A stretch of DNA of 64,000 bases from Dryococelus australis (GCA_029891345.1 CM057005.1:59413760-59477759); one strand, 5' to 3'; shown: positions 1-11,949, counted from the first letter of the stretch. Made by a program: numbers and translations. Notes: generated by a model from the letters alone, not told the origin.

Positions 1-9
1 TGATAGCTG

Positions 10-181
10 GAATGTAAGGGCGGGGGCAAAATGGAGACCCCCGAGATAATCCACCGACTAGCAGTATCGTCTGGCACGATTACCACATTCGAAAATCCTG
101 GATGCGACCCCGCCGGGAATCGTACCCGGTTCGCCTTAGGCGAGAGGCGAGTAGTCTGTCCGCTGCAACACCGCGGCACCG
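10..181 (-). repeat. tRNA-derived SINE (family 1), partial copy
   Basis: Read on the minus strand, the 5' end (plus coordinate about 181) has the tRNA-like head with the B-box-like GGTACGATTCCCGGCGGGGT, followed by the body shared with many copies in this window (gaaaatcc, cgattcccac, ccccgag, gcgggggcaaa). The tail is cut near coordinate 10. The 140-residue open frame here is only a read-through of this repeat. Confidence 0.85.
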
Positions 182-777
182 CAATCTGCTGTGTTTCATC
201 CACTCACGACGTACTGCATGTGTTCAGAGAACCGTTCAAATACGTGCCAATTAAAGTCTTTAAAAAACACAGTAAAATTTATTTTTCTTACTGGAATTTG
301 CCGAAGATTGCTATTACCTTCTTTGCAATAGAAGTTTACTTGTTTAGTTTGCAGCAAGAAATCGCACAGTTAACCCCGTTCGTCACTGCCTGTCGTTTCG
401 TCTCACACTTTGCAAAGCTAATGCTGTTAATATTTAGGGAATGTAGTATATAGCTGTCTTGAAATGTATTTATCCAAGAGATTGTGACTTTAACTGCCTT
501 CCCAAACACAGCAAAAGGGCGAGGCCACGACTACGTTGGCATAGCCACGTGATTCCTCAAACTCACAGCAAAGTTACTTGTGGCGGTAGAATACCAAAGT
601 GTGCAAATGTAAATGTTTGGTAGAAACCTCTGAGGCGCAAGTTTTCCGGGATGTAAATGTAAATAGTTCACAAAAGCCACCGCTTTACAAAAAGTCGGTG
701 AGCTAATCAGGAGGCGGTTTATCAACTGTATTTTATGCCTTCATTTAACATCTGTAAAAGTAAGTACATTTAAGGCT
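182..777. other. unassigned intergenic sequence
   Basis: AT-rich with no recognisable coding motif or RNA. A 12-bp element gatgtaaatgta-like motif recurs around 605-662, which I regard as chance or a decayed repeat. Confidence 0.5.
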
Positions 778-832
778 AACCCGGATTCGAACGCGGAACC
801 TCGTAGCCGTAAAATTACTTCTTAGCGACTGC
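778..832 (-). repeat. tRNA-like fragment
   Basis: The reverse complement reads like the 3' half of a tRNA, with a B-box-like GGTTCCGCGTTCGAATCCGG. There is no complete cloverleaf, so this is a decayed SINE head or tRNA pseudogene, not a tRNA gene. Confidence 0.4.
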
Positions 833-961
833 ATCCGTGGAGATCAGGGAAAGATGATCGAGATACGGTGAACGAAGAGTATATGCGTTATCATAAACAC
901 TAAGGTTTTAATGCCACAAATTTTATCTCGCCAAAGAAGTCAGCATACTTTCGTATCTATA

Positions 962-1110
962 GCTTTGCTTCAGTTCTACTTTCAGGATATTCCTCCGCCC
1001 CATGCAAACAAAGCTTACCTATGTCTATAAAATTACACCAAAGGGACAGCGCGCATCATTCTCGCGCACTCAGTTTAATAATATTTCACATAAGAACTAT
1101 CTTGTATAAG
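962..1110 (+). repeat. MITE family M1, body b, 5' fragment
   Basis: Matches the first part of the full copies at 47032 and 42226: the stretch ggatattcctccgcc, then caaacaaagctta, then ttacaccaaagggaca, then gcgcactcagtttaataata. The terminal repeat and the 3' half are missing. Confidence 0.7.
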
Positions 1111-2960
1111 CTTTGGTGGACAAGTAGTCGATTGCTGGTAGCGTGTCCTCATTTACACATGGTTCTGTTGGTAAAAGACAATCCAAACTTTGAAACACAA
1201 GAAGGACTTCAAATGATCGTCCGCGTGTGTGTATGTGAAATACCATTTGAAGATTCCGATCTGCGCGAGCTCGTATTGAAATGTCAAATACATCGTCATA
1301 CACACACACATAAGATGAATAACAAATATTCAGCATGCCGACTCAACTTCCCGCGAAAAGGGTGCACTGAAATTTGCCTGATAGCAAGCGATACTGATGA
1401 CGGACAAATCTGTGAATGTATAAATAGTATACTTATATAATAAATAAAATATAAATAGGTAAGACTATAAAGTGAAAATAAATTAACTGTAAAGAAACAT
1501 TTTAAAATGAAGCTTTTATTTATAAATTAACTATAAATTAAAATAATTATAGGAATAGTTACAGAATTTGTAGAACTTGTAATACGTGATCGAACAGCCG
1601 CAATAATCTTTACTATAAATTAATAATTTTGTATAAATTTATATTTAGTATTTAAAAGCTTGGTACTAATAGTTAGGAGCCTTACGCAATATATGTGCCG
1701 ATATATGTGCGTACTACACTTACGCAAATGAAGTATAAGTTCAGTATTGTGAAAAGTAAAGCGCCTAACGCAATATTGCGCTTACTACGCTTACGCAAAT
1801 AAGGTAAACTCGTCAAGTTATTATATCTTAAATATAAATCGATACAAAAATATTAATTCGTAGTAACGTCTATTACGTCTGTCCGACCATGTCTTAAAAG
1901 TTATAAGAATTCTGTTACTACTACTCTAGTTATTTATATATTTTTAGTTCATTTATAAATTAAAGCTAGGATTCGGAAGGTGTTTTACAGGTTAATTTAT
2001 TATCTACTAGGCATTAACAGCACACCTATTTCTTCGTGTTTTATTTATTTTAAATATACACATTTATTATAATTTATGGGTATAATATTGGTAAATATTC
2101 CAATTTAGTTCCAAATAAGATAACTTTACGTTGACTAAATCATAAAACTATTATGATACCGGAAATATTTAGTAAATGGGGTGATCTTTCAAAAGTTTGA
2201 TTCGAAACATGTGAAGAGACCGTGAACTATCAATATCAGGCTACACTATTTCATAAACATTAATTTTATGAGCATTAAATCTTTGGCCTCTTTATATGAC
2301 ATACAGGAGATAAGAGATCTACAAAATCTTAAGTCGTTGGAAACGTACTGCCTAGACTCTTGTAGCGTCTGGCTACCAAACGCATTTAGAAACCTTACAC
2401 GCATATGTTCAAGTGCCACTTTCTCGAATGTCATTTGTAGCAGTTTTGTGCGAATACAAAAATTAAAATGTTGTTAAAAAAAAAAATTTAGGTGGAAAAA
2501 TTTTGACTGTTATTCTGGCGTTTAGAACGGGACAGTTGATGTACCCACCAGTTTAGTCCTTGGCTCTTTCGCTACTAAAATCGTCCCCGAATATATAATA
2601 CTGGTTTATGTGGTACTTATAACTTTACAAACTTCCCTTTTCTTTATTTTTATGGCTTATGAGAATTTTTACTGATTCCAGGTAGTATTGGCAATAACCA
2701 GGAACAATACTAACAGTTTGGGGAAGATCAGTCACCAACAAGTTCTTCTAGAGTAATTTAAAGTGAGAATTTTCGCCTATTATAGCAGACACCAAACACA
2801 TGTAAACGTTTGTGTACACCAATAACGAAAGTATTTTCAGTTATTTGCAGTATTTTGCGTATGATAAATATATGTTATCTGAGCTTCGAACAGTGTGTCA
2901 AAAATGAAAAGGGGAATGTACCCAGCGAAATAAATACAATACAAATGAAAGTATAATCCT
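1111..2960. other. unassigned AT-rich sequence with small repeats
   Basis: No gene recognised. Two diverged copies of a roughly 45-bp segment lie at about 1681-1738 and 1765-1808 (both contain acgcaatat and ttacgcaaat). A short piece at about 2190-2225 (tttgattcgaaacatgtgaa) matches the 3' end of MITE family M1 body b. Confidence 0.5.
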
Positions 2961-3328
2961 TCTGTGGTTACTTCACACTTTTCTGACGCCCTGCTAAATT
3001 TCTACTTCGAGGATATCCATCCGCCTCGGGCAAGCTAAGATTAACTAAGTCTGGAAAATTACACCAGAGGACAACGCACCGTATTCGTGTGTACTCAGTT
3101 GCCATAATATTATACGTGAGAACTATTTCTTTCTAGGCGTTACAGACACACGTGTTATCTCACTGTCTTAGATTCGCATTAATTATAAATGAAATATTAT
3201 TAATTACGGAGATGATATAAATAACATTTCAATTTAACCAAAAAAAAAATTTACTTTCTATGAACGCCAGTACAAAACGCTTGTGATACATGGTATATTT
3301 AGGAAATAACTAAAAACGTCATAGGTGT

Positions 3329-3330
<2 letters not shown>
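2961..3330 (+). repeat. MITE family M1, body b, interrupted by a TA microsatellite
   Basis: Most of the body b consensus is present in order (ggttacttcacacttttctga; gaggatatccatccgcc; ttacaccagaggacaacgca; attaattataaa; catggtatatttaggaaataac; aacgtcataggtg). The copy stops inside acgtcatagg, where a TA microsatellite begins. The 16-bp terminus is degenerate. Confidence 0.8.
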
Positions 3331-3394
<64 letters not shown>

Positions 3395-3405
3395 GTCATA
3401 GGTGT

Positions 3406-3481
<76 letters not shown>

Positions 3482-3513
3482 ACACCTATGACGTTTGTCA
3501 TATGGACGTGTGT

Positions 3514-3571
<58 letters not shown>

Positions 3572-3577
3572 ACACAC
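3313..3577. repeat. Long (TA)n runs in nested perfect palindromes
   Basis: Three TA runs (about 3331-3391, 3408-3479 and 3516-3569) are separated by copies of the flank cgtcataggtgtcc in both orientations. Bases 3391-3410 are the exact reverse complement of 3477-3496, with only TA between, so 3391-3496 is one palindrome. Bases 3508-3577 form a second one (gtgtgtccata ... tatggacacac). Tyr-Ile repeat frames across it are artefacts. Confidence 0.9.
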
Positions 3578-3952
3578 AAAAGACTTTTAAACGATATTGC
3601 AAAATATTTTATCCCACTGTTTTAAATTCATCACATGGCAATACCTGTCAGTTGTTCGGAAGAACAAGCGCGTTTGTATAAAGAGAACCGTTCTTAACAT
3701 TTACTACATAAAACATCAAAGCATAGGTTGTAGAACGCAGTAAATGTTAACAAATAAACTTACGGGATTGTCACTCGTTGCGTAACCGTAATCTATTCCT
3801 GGAAGAAATCGCAATAACTCCTGTGTGTATGCAACCACATTACTTATGTGATGTGGGAGTTGCAGCCTGTCAGAGGATTCGCGTAACAGATACGACTGCC
3901 CAACTGGAAGTGTGTGTGAATTGTGGATGTGTTCCATGTTCGCGACAGCAGT
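3578..3952. other. unassigned sequence between two MITE copies
   Basis: A 73-codon minus-strand open frame (3716-3937) has no recognisable motif and no supporting context. I do not call it a gene. Confidence 0.4.
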
Positions 3953-4379
3953 TATAGTCTATTCGCGCTTTCTTCACACTTTTTGAATCAAACCTTTGAA
4001 AAACCACCCAAGTATGCCGTGTCTAGTTATTTACTAAATATACCATGTATCACAAGCGTTTTATGCCTCTGTTAAAATAAAAGTATCTTATTTTTCGTTA
4101 AATTGAAGTTGCACTAATATTTTATTTCATTATAATATTACATTTATAATAAATATTAACAAAACCACTGAGAAAATACCTGTGTTCGTAGCGCCTGTTA
4201 AGAAATAGTTCTCACGCAAAATTATATTAAAACTGAGTGCCCACGAATTAGGTACGTTGCCCCTTGATGTAATTTTCTAGTCATAGTTAAGCATATCTTG
4301 CACGAGGCGCAGGAATACCCTGGGCGTAGAACTTAAGTAGGGCTTCTGAAATGTGTAAAGTAACCGTGAATGGATTATA
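3953..4379 (-). repeat. MITE family M1, body b, near-full-length copy
   Basis: On the minus strand it runs from a TATA-type terminus at 4379 (ccattcacggttactttaca) through ctccgcc-like, tgtaattttctagt and the ttaaccaaa-related AT-rich middle, to the other terminus at 3953 (gcgcgaatagactata). It faces the copy at 2961-3330, so the two make a loose inverted pair around the TA palindromes. Confidence 0.85.
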
Positions 4380-4643
4380 TAAAGTGGTTCGAGTAAATGT
4401 TCATGATTCTCTTAATCTGAAGTAAAGTGGTTCAAGTAAAGGTGTACGATTATCTTAATCTGGAGTAAAGTGGTTCAAGTAAACGTGTATGATTCTCTTA
4501 ATCTGGAGTAAAGTGGTTCAAGTAAATGTTTATGATTCTCTTAATCTGGAGTAAAGTAGTTCAAGTAAAGGTGTACGATTCTCTTAATATGGAATAAAGT
4601 TGTTCAAGTAAAGGTGTGCGATTCTCTTAATCTGGAGTAAAAT
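4379..4643 (+). repeat. 43-bp minisatellite, six copies
   Basis: Units begin at 4381, 4424, 4467, 4510, 4553 and 4596 (exact 43-base steps); each reads roughly aaagtggttcaagtaaaggt, then a tgattctcttaatctggagt-like part. Copies differ by a few substitutions. There are no unique spacers, so it is a tandem repeat and not a CRISPR-like array. It starts exactly where the preceding MITE ends. Confidence 0.95.
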
Positions 4644-5106
4644 AATCAGTCGCTGTGGCGTTGAGGGAAAAGCCATGCTCGATCCCGTTAATTAACGAGC
4701 TGAAGTGTTGTAATTGTTCAATATTTTGATGAGAACTGTACTTGTATAGCGCATGGTTCTGGCAGCCAACAAACAACGTACTGCATGTTCGTTGGTGTAA
4801 AGGTTTAACCATTCACAAATGAGTTTCAGAAGGTTCAACAAATAAAAACTCTCACAAGGAAGACACTCTAAACACTGGCCATTGGTTCTTTCAACATATC
4901 CATACCCATAAGTCCATAACCAATACTATAGTAAAAGTCCAGCGCTAGAGTTAATTTTTTCGTTTGTTGGCCAGTAAGATTTCACTACTAAATGGGGATT
5001 TTTTTACAAAATTTTCTCGAACTTTTGCTTATGCAAGTTGGCCAACTTATTGCATGAATGATTTTTCCTCGATTTTGTATATGACAAAACAGTTCGTAAA
5101 TAACCG
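4644..5106. other. unassigned intergenic sequence
   Basis: No gene, RNA or repeat that I recognise. Confidence 0.4.
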
Positions 5107-5249
5107 TGTGGAGTTGAGAGATTTCGGCGGCTCTTAACTCTGGGGATTTGAGAGCCAATTAGGACGAAGGGAGGTGAGTGTGGAACGTCATCAGAATACA
5201 AGGACGGGGGGAGTAGGAGATCCCCGAGAAAACCAACTGACCAGCGGAC
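5107..5249 (-). repeat. SINE family 1, tail half
   Basis: Minus-strand copy of the tail (agagatttcggcggctctta; ttgagagccaat; ccccgagaaaacc). The tRNA-like head is missing; the break is at about 5249, where another SINE head starts in the other direction. Confidence 0.8.
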
Positions 5250-5258
5250 TATTTACTG

Positions 5259-5374
5259 GGGTCGCGGTGGTGTAGTGGTAAGAACACTCCTCCCACTTAC
5301 ATGAACCGATTCCCGGCCGGGTCCGTCCTGGATTTTCGCATGTAGGGGAATCGTGCCGGACGATGCCGCTGGTC
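5259..5374 (+). repeat. SINE family 1, head half
   Basis: Plus-strand head with A-box-like gtggtgtagtggtaagaaca and B-box-like accgattcccggccgggt, then ttttcgcatgt and cgtgccggacgatgccgctg. It shares the 'tggtgtagtggtaag' head variant with the copy at 36580-36797, unlike the commoner 'ggctgagcggttag' variant. The body is cut at ggtc. Confidence 0.85.
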
Positions 5375-5671
5375 CTCGAACAGATTAAATTCTACAACAT
5401 CGGCTATTATAGGCTAGTTTGCATAGTGACTTAGGTAGCAATGCGAATAGCACGCCACGGTCGCAGCGCTGCGATTCATGTGCGATTCCGGACAGATCCG
5501 TGTACGCTTGTTCTTTGGAAGAAGAAGTGGTGAAAGTTGCCGGTTACAAGCGAATTTTGGTTAGAGCACTCAAGTTTCAGCCATCAATATATTCCCTCAC
5601 GTGTTCCCATTATTAGGTCATACTTTCCCGTCGCCCTGCAGGATTGACGGGAAGTCTGTGGTACCCATCCA

Positions 5672-6101
5672 TATAGGCAGTTCACGGTGACATAAGCACT
5701 TTCGAAAATCCTGCTTATGATCGAATTGTATGCAGGTTGTGTATTCATCCGCCCTATGTAAAATTAGCATTTCTATGGGCCTCATCGCTTTATTCATGCG
5801 TAGGTCGAGTGAGACTATGAAATTATTAGAAAAGCAAATATTTTACAAATCTGCTCATTTATACACTTGGATTCATAAAAAAAAAAAAAAAGAACGCAAA
5901 TGAAATAATTTGAGTTAACGCAAACGGTTACCTAACGCTTTTTATTTGACCTTAAGATATGGAACTACTTTCTCTCCATCGTTACCAACTTCACTAGGCG
6001 CATGCCACTCAGTGCGCCCGGTAAAACGTATACAGACAGGGGCAGTGACTTTTTTCTAATGTTGTTTTCAAAAGTGCTCACATTATCGTGAACAGCCTAT
6101 A
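5672..6101 (+). repeat. MITE family M1, body a, full-length copy (430 bp)
   Basis: Starts tataggcagttcacggtgac and ends tatcgtgaacagcctata, so the termini are imperfect inverted repeats. If the outer TA is a target duplication, the element is TAGGC...GCCTA flanked by TA. The body (gttgtgtattcatccgcc; ctttattcatgcg; aatctgctcattt; ccatcgttaccaacttcac; ggggcagtgactttttt) recurs at 12454, 41631, 49076 and 61640. Confidence 0.9.
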
Positions 6102-6937
6102 GGAACGCTAACAGCCAATCAGTTGTATCGGTGGCGGAATACTCACCAGCAGTTCCGGCAGTAGAAATGAATGACTTTGGTATAAACGACGAGTTTGTTG
6201 TCGTGTCATTAGCAATGGATGTGTTCTTCGAAGATATAAATATTGATTTGTAAAAATTATAAAATGGGCTTTCAATCCAGGGGGAAATATGTAAACGAAT
6301 ATGAACATAATCCTTACTCTGTTTGCATGCTCTGCAGATTGCAGCAATACAGTTTCTTGGTTATATCATATCACTTACCGCCGCCATGATTGTTTGTTTG
6401 CTACTGCGGAGACGGCCCTACCTTCCGCATGTCGGAGGATTCAGCAGGAAATGCGGCCTCCCACCCGCACGCCAAAAAGAATCTCGTCGGTGACTCATCA
6501 GCAGCATCGGTAAATAATAGAACTCTCGTCGGTAGTCTCACACTGTTGAAAATTTCCCCATATTTATGGAATGTTTTACGGAAATGTACAGTGTACATAC
6601 GGAAAGGCAATCCGTAATGACGAAAAACGAAGTTAAGTCCGTGAATACAAAATACGGAAAGTCTCCGTATTCCCTTTGGCTTCAAGTTACGGGGACGAAC
6701 AATGCCGATTCTACACGAAGCTTTCTTCACCACTGTAACAAGAAAATTATCGTTTCTGCGGCAGTTAAGACTATCCACGCTACTATGGCCTATTCTTTCA
6801 AACATTAAAAAATAGCATCAGGCGTCTGTAACATTTGGCAACACTAAAAATACACTAAATTTAATAGAAACTGAATTTTTACTTTTGTCTTTGGCATACT
6901 AATGTAAAAGTTATGCTACAATTTTCAACAGAGTAGT
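6102..6937. other. unassigned sequence, part related to repeat family R1
   Basis: Overlapping open frames at 6301-6808 on both strands have no recognisable motif. The part at about 6540-6690 carries several ttacgg/tacggaaa motifs and cacactgttgaaaat, resembling sequence beside the R1 copy at 49735-49990. Confidence 0.4.
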
Positions 6938-7215
6938 AGGTGCATAGTCAGAGTTATGGACTGGTAATTTTTGACTCGGGTTCAAACCTCGCTTAAGTAC
7001 AAATTATTTTAACTTTTTTAATATCGTTTTTATACACGGTAGAACACCCACATGACGAAAACTAAAGACATGTTCATTATGTATTTTTATTTTAAACAGG
7101 AAGTACAGAAAACTAACGTGGATATCAACGGGGTGGTTCCGTGAAATTTGCGGAAAGTCCGTTTCTGAAAATCAATGTGTCCGTAATTTTACGGAGAGTT
7201 TACGCACACTTCTGG
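6938..7215 (+). repeat. Dispersed repeat R1 (tRNA-like segment plus TTACGG-rich body)
   Basis: A tRNA-like stretch (gagttatggactggtaattt, then ctcgggttcaaacctcgctt, a B-box-like element) is followed by ccgtgaaatttgcggaaagt and tcaatgtgtccgtaatttta. The inverted counterpart at 49735-49990 has the same parts in the same order on the other strand, which defines it as a repeat. Confidence 0.7.
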
Positions 7216-7288
7216 ATATATTGTTAACAGCATTTTTCTATAAAATGAAGGAAATAAACGCGGCCATAGTCTTAGGATATATTCAAAT

Positions 7289-7321
<33 letters not shown>

Positions 7322-8081
7322 CCCTCTTAAAACTCTTCTACACTGTAACATTCGTTTTATGCGTACTGCATAATTCTGCATCAGATGCGTCCATTTCTGC
7401 TCAGTTCTCTAAAGTGATAACAAATGGTAAACGCCGATCCCTTAATGTGAGCGCATCGACCACCCATAATCATCATTGGAATGTTATTCACTGAACCACA
7501 GCAATTAATTTCGTGATCGAGAATTTCATAGAACCGCAAGTACTCCCTTCGGCCCAGACATCTTAAAAAAGAAGTTAGTGTTTGGGATGGGAGGAGGAAG
7601 ATCTTTGAAATGGGCTAGTGGGATTTCAGTTTAAAAACCACTCACTAATAATATTATTATGGTGGCAGCCAAAAAAAAAAAAAAAAAAAAAAAAATTAAA
7701 ACACCCAGCTACTGAGCAAGGATGTTAGCTGTCAATGTCTCCTAAAAAAAATACTGTAAAAATTCTTATTTTATGGCTTATTAAATTTTTCTTAGTGGGA
7801 TTCACGAACTTTCGTAATACCACAGGGACAACGAAGGAATGTTTTTAATATCTAGTTGATATAACGAAACTATTTGTTCATTTTTCTTTAAAAAACACTC
7901 AAATTTGTTGCAAGGAAAAAATGTTTGTAAGTCAGAAGTCACAACAGCATATTGTGTTAAGCTGGTTCTAAAATATCAAATATCAGGTTTGCTGCTTCTA
8001 TATATTATTTTAGTCAACGTTACCATTGGTAAACAACGACATATTTCTTTGCAGTTACCCTTAAGAATATTTAGTTGGGCC
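7216..8081. other. unassigned sequence with homopolymers
   Basis: Contains a poly(T) tract of about 31 bases (7291-7321) and a poly(A) tract of about 25 bases (7671-7695). Poly(A) here could be an old retroposon tail, but no body is recognisable upstream. Confidence 0.4.
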
Positions 8082-8094
8082 ATATATATGTATA

Positions 8095-8149
<55 letters not shown>
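8082..8149. repeat. (TA)n microsatellite
   Basis: About 34 TA dinucleotides with two G interruptions at the left end. It creates spurious Tyr-Ile open frames on both strands. Confidence 0.95.
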
Positions 8150-8151
<2 letters not shown>

Positions 8152-10227
8152 TGATGGGTGGTATCGTAACATCGCCATCGATTTCTCAAGAACACTTGAT
8201 CCAGAATCGTAGACACATCTGCTATTTAGATCTGTGGTTACTTTAGCGGGATAACAGGATATTTGTGCAATTGTTTTCTTGGTATATGACTCGATTGCAC
8301 CGGTGGAAGATTGACTAGTCGACAAGAGCGATTGTGATTCGTGCGTGTTGATCATGCAGACATGTCAAGGGCGACATTTGCAATATTGAATTCATTACTA
8401 ATCTGACGTAATAGTTTTATATTTCCTGAAAATGTTGCGCCGATGCATTATATTTGCCAACTGGTACTCGCATGAAATCTGCAGTCATTCGTAAAAAGTA
8501 GTAAGACATTTTCTGCCGATGACATGATATGGAATAATATTAAAATTAACTGATCACTGTTAACACGAGGCAGTTTAGTGATTCATATGATATGTCTTAA
8601 CATGGCCGTATTTTACAACGCAATTTAAAAACGTTGTATGTAATCACATCCAAGATATCCCCGCCATTTTAAACGCGTTTAAAGGTCAAGACATTTTGTA
8701 CGTTTTGAGGAGAATTTACATTTTTATTAGATGATGCCAGTTATAATTAAACTAAAATACCATAACAATATTTTAAAAAACACTTTAATGATTTTTTAAT
8801 GGCCGTGGAAATATTTCGAATGTAAATTATGTTCTAAAATTATTTCGTAGTATTGATTAAACGATGAGGTTTTACTACAACTAAAATACACGTTCGAATA
8901 TGGCTTACCGTAAACAGTGTCTCTGATATGTAACTGTTCCTCGTGAAATAACGTTTTAACGTCCAGCACTATAATAATTGACATTCACTTTATAATTTAC
9001 CGACAAGGAAACCAGACAATGAAATTACACAAAATTTCTTTGTTATATCGATAGAGACAAAGACTCTTTTGGAACATTAGGCAAGTTTTTAATTCGTACT
9101 ATTTTTTGCATTTATTTGGAAGAATGTGTGAAATTAAAATTTCTATACTGTAATAGGTTTGAGTTTATAATATTAGATTCCCAATTATTTGCATTTTTAT
9201 ATGTGCTTGAAATATAAAAAAAGACTTTTGGACATTGTAGAAAACTCAGTTGTCCTAAGCCATGTCACCGGTTAACTTCTGTCGACGCCCGCCAGCAGAT
9301 TTAAGAGAAACCAGATATTTATTTTTATATGGGCACATGTGCGTGGATTGATTAACGCTTGTATTGCAATTCAAAGCAAAGACAAATAAAAACTGCGCTT
9401 TTGGAAAACTGCCATTCATTTTGTTTATTTTCGAATGATTTTGGGACAAACGTGATCGAGGGCAGTTTCATTTCAGCCAGGTCCTAAAGATGCCCACGGT
9501 TATCATAATTTCAATATTTCTATCCCTTATCAGAACCTTCTACCTGTTCTCGAAAAAGGACGTTATTTCCAGAACACTTATTTACGGAAATTCGCGTATT
9601 CGCGCCAACAGCGATTTCAAATTAGGGGTCTCATTACATACTCCTGTTAGTGCTTGCAATTATGCTCAACTGCATGCGCACAGAGCATTTTGGTTGCGTC
9701 TTATGGATATTAATCCAAACTTTAAGATGTGCTAGAACATGTAATTATGTAAACGTTTAGGAAACAATCTAGCGTTGCATAAGGTTGCACGTTCGCTGTC
9801 TTTAGAAAGTTAAGATAGCTTTCCCAAAATTTCTTCTATGATTTTTTTGTCAGTGATACCAGAATATCAGCATTACGCAGCATTTGAACATAGTTGTTTC
9901 AGTCTGATTATTTTAAGACGCGAATACTTAACCAACGTATCGCAGAAATAAAAATTATCCTGGACAATTTTTCAAGAGTTTCGTTTCGCTGGATGCGGTA
10001 CACTGGAATGAACGTCAGGAAGCACAGCCTCCTCTTTATTCCGCGGCGGAGTCCAAAAAATAACCGTCGAAACGCAGCGTATAACAATAACAACTGTTAT
10101 TAAATAAAAACCCGGATGCTTAACGGAAGATAAAGTGATCCCGCGAAAGATGCAGCAAAAGTGTTAACAGCTTCTTTTTAATCGGTGGTTCCTTTCAAAA
10201 CATTTTAGAGAAGGATTAGGTACACGA

Positions 10228-10231
<4 letters not shown>
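8150..10231. other. unassigned AT-rich sequence
   Basis: No gene recognised. Short open frames (minus 8071-8355, plus 9490-9735, plus 9894-10103) show no domain, signal or splice context that I can defend. Confidence 0.4.

Positions 10232-10261
<30 letters not shown>
10232..10261. repeat. (GT)n microsatellite
   Basis: About 15 uninterrupted TG/GT dinucleotides. Confidence 0.95.
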
Positions 10262-10265
<4 letters not shown>

Positions 10266-11461
10266 CACTAAATGAAGTTAAGACAACTTACGTACGCGTT
10301 CTGATTTACACGCATATCAGTCATTAAACATGCTCACGCCATAATCTGGACTCCCCTAATGAATACACTAATAAAGGCAGTTATTCCGGGGGAAAAAAAA
10401 TTTAGTTTTGTATTTTTTACTTTCGGATGAAGTTTAATCTACATTTATATTTATTTGAATGCATTTTTACCTGCTCATATCCGATGATCTTGATCCCATT
10501 TAAGGAATTTTACGTCTGCCTTTTGAACGTATATATTGAGATTCAGTTTAGTGCAAATTACCTCCTATTAACCTAACAGCAAAAAGCAGTACAACTAAAA
10601 AATATTGAGTTTTTAAAGTATTCTTTTCTCTGTAAGAAAGTTAAGAAATGAAGTGATAGAGTAGGTGTGTAATTTACCAGCGATTTTTGCAAGATAGTCG
10701 TAATTTACTGCTTAACTTGTCCATTGAATTTAAGTAATCACAGAAAATGTTACTTTTTGACATTTGCCCGGTGGAAAACATGTGTAATCCAGTAGTAAAC
10801 CATGAAATATTATAGCAGCAATGCTATATGGGCATGTGTTCTGCTTTAAGGTATATGATACAAAAGGACTATTTAAGAAATGGAATTTCACCTTTTAATG
10901 AAAATCTTGCTACATTAACATACCAAGAACCTGCTTCATTTTAACTTCAGGGGGGAAAACGAGAAACGCATTTTTAAAGTACTTTATATTTTTTTTTCTC
11001 TTCTCGAGTGTTTTAAATTATTACACAGATTCGAAAAAAAAAATAGGGAGCAATGAAAATGTTACGTCTGGACGAAATACACCCGTGCAGCTGTAGTGGA
11101 GTGTGAGTTATGAAAGCAACTCGGAGAGTTTTCATACTTCTCATTACCGAAATTAGTTGCAAAACCCTTAAACCAACCGGCGAGTCAGCTGCAAAGTTAA
11201 ACTTCATAAAATATTGCGGAATACTGCGCTAAGGGAAACACATGGGACGCCCCTCCCTAATTACGTAACTTTTTCCGCCGCCAGAGTTCGCGTTTTCCCG
11301 GAAGTTTTGTGCGCTCTCCTTGCTCCGCGATTTCCAGCACCGGCTTGTTTCGCGATTCCAGTTACTTTCCAGGTGGAGGGAACATCTGTACTCTTGATAC
11401 AGCAAACGGTAGATAAGCAAAATAAAAAATGACTTACATAGAAGGTGCCTAGATGCAGCAC
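10262..11461. other. unassigned sequence
   Basis: AT-rich to about 11000, then more GC- and CpG-rich at 11230-11360. No gene motif was found in either part. Confidence 0.4.
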
Positions 11462-11949
11462 TTAAGGGGGCCGCCTACCTGACGCGACATGGCACAGGAG
11501 CGAGCGAACGCTAAGGGCGACACTGGCACGCGCGTCAAGTGCCGCATCGCCACTACGCGCAAAGCACTAAACTAACACGCAAGCTTTTCGTCGAACCGTT
11601 TTTTCTATGGGACTTTAAGGGGTGACTATATTATTATACTAATGGAAATTCCAACGCAAAATTCAATGTAGTATTGTATCTGTGTTTCATGTACATCCGG
11701 TCAGCACATTTTGTCATACGGCAGTCTGAAAAGGCTGTTTTTAGCTATGTTGGAGGGCTTGGAAATAGTGGTTCTAACATGCGTAGTGTCATGAAAGCGA
11801 CATTCCGTCATCGCCTGAAGTTGGTTTTTTTTTTTTTTTTTTTCGTAAATTAGCACATTGGGCGCACGTGGAATAGTTTCGTCAAAAAAGAATTGGAATT
11901 TCCAACACACAGCAGCACATTTCGAGCGTCTCGTAGGCAGCCCCCTTAA
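11462..11949. mobile_element. 488-bp element bounded by TTAA with terminal inverted repeats
   Basis: The left end reads TTAAGGGGGCCGCCTACCTG and the reverse complement of the right end reads TTAAGGGGGCTGCCTACGAG. Over 24 bases the two ends differ at only three positions. TTAA at both sides is the target duplication expected of piggyBac-type elements, so a non-autonomous piggyBac-like element is the best reading. It contains no transposase; the interior has CpG-rich sequence and a poly(T) tract. The ends do not match any other repeat in the window. Confidence 0.75.

Noticed and set aside
3299..3681. Open frames of alternating Tyr-Ile on both strands (also at 8071-8246, 13530-13947 and 31916-31987)
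   Set aside because: They are translations of (TA)n microsatellites with no coding support.
4379..4643. Regular repeats that could suggest a CRISPR-like array
   Set aside because: The 43-bp units are contiguous with no variable spacers, and the genome is eukaryotic.
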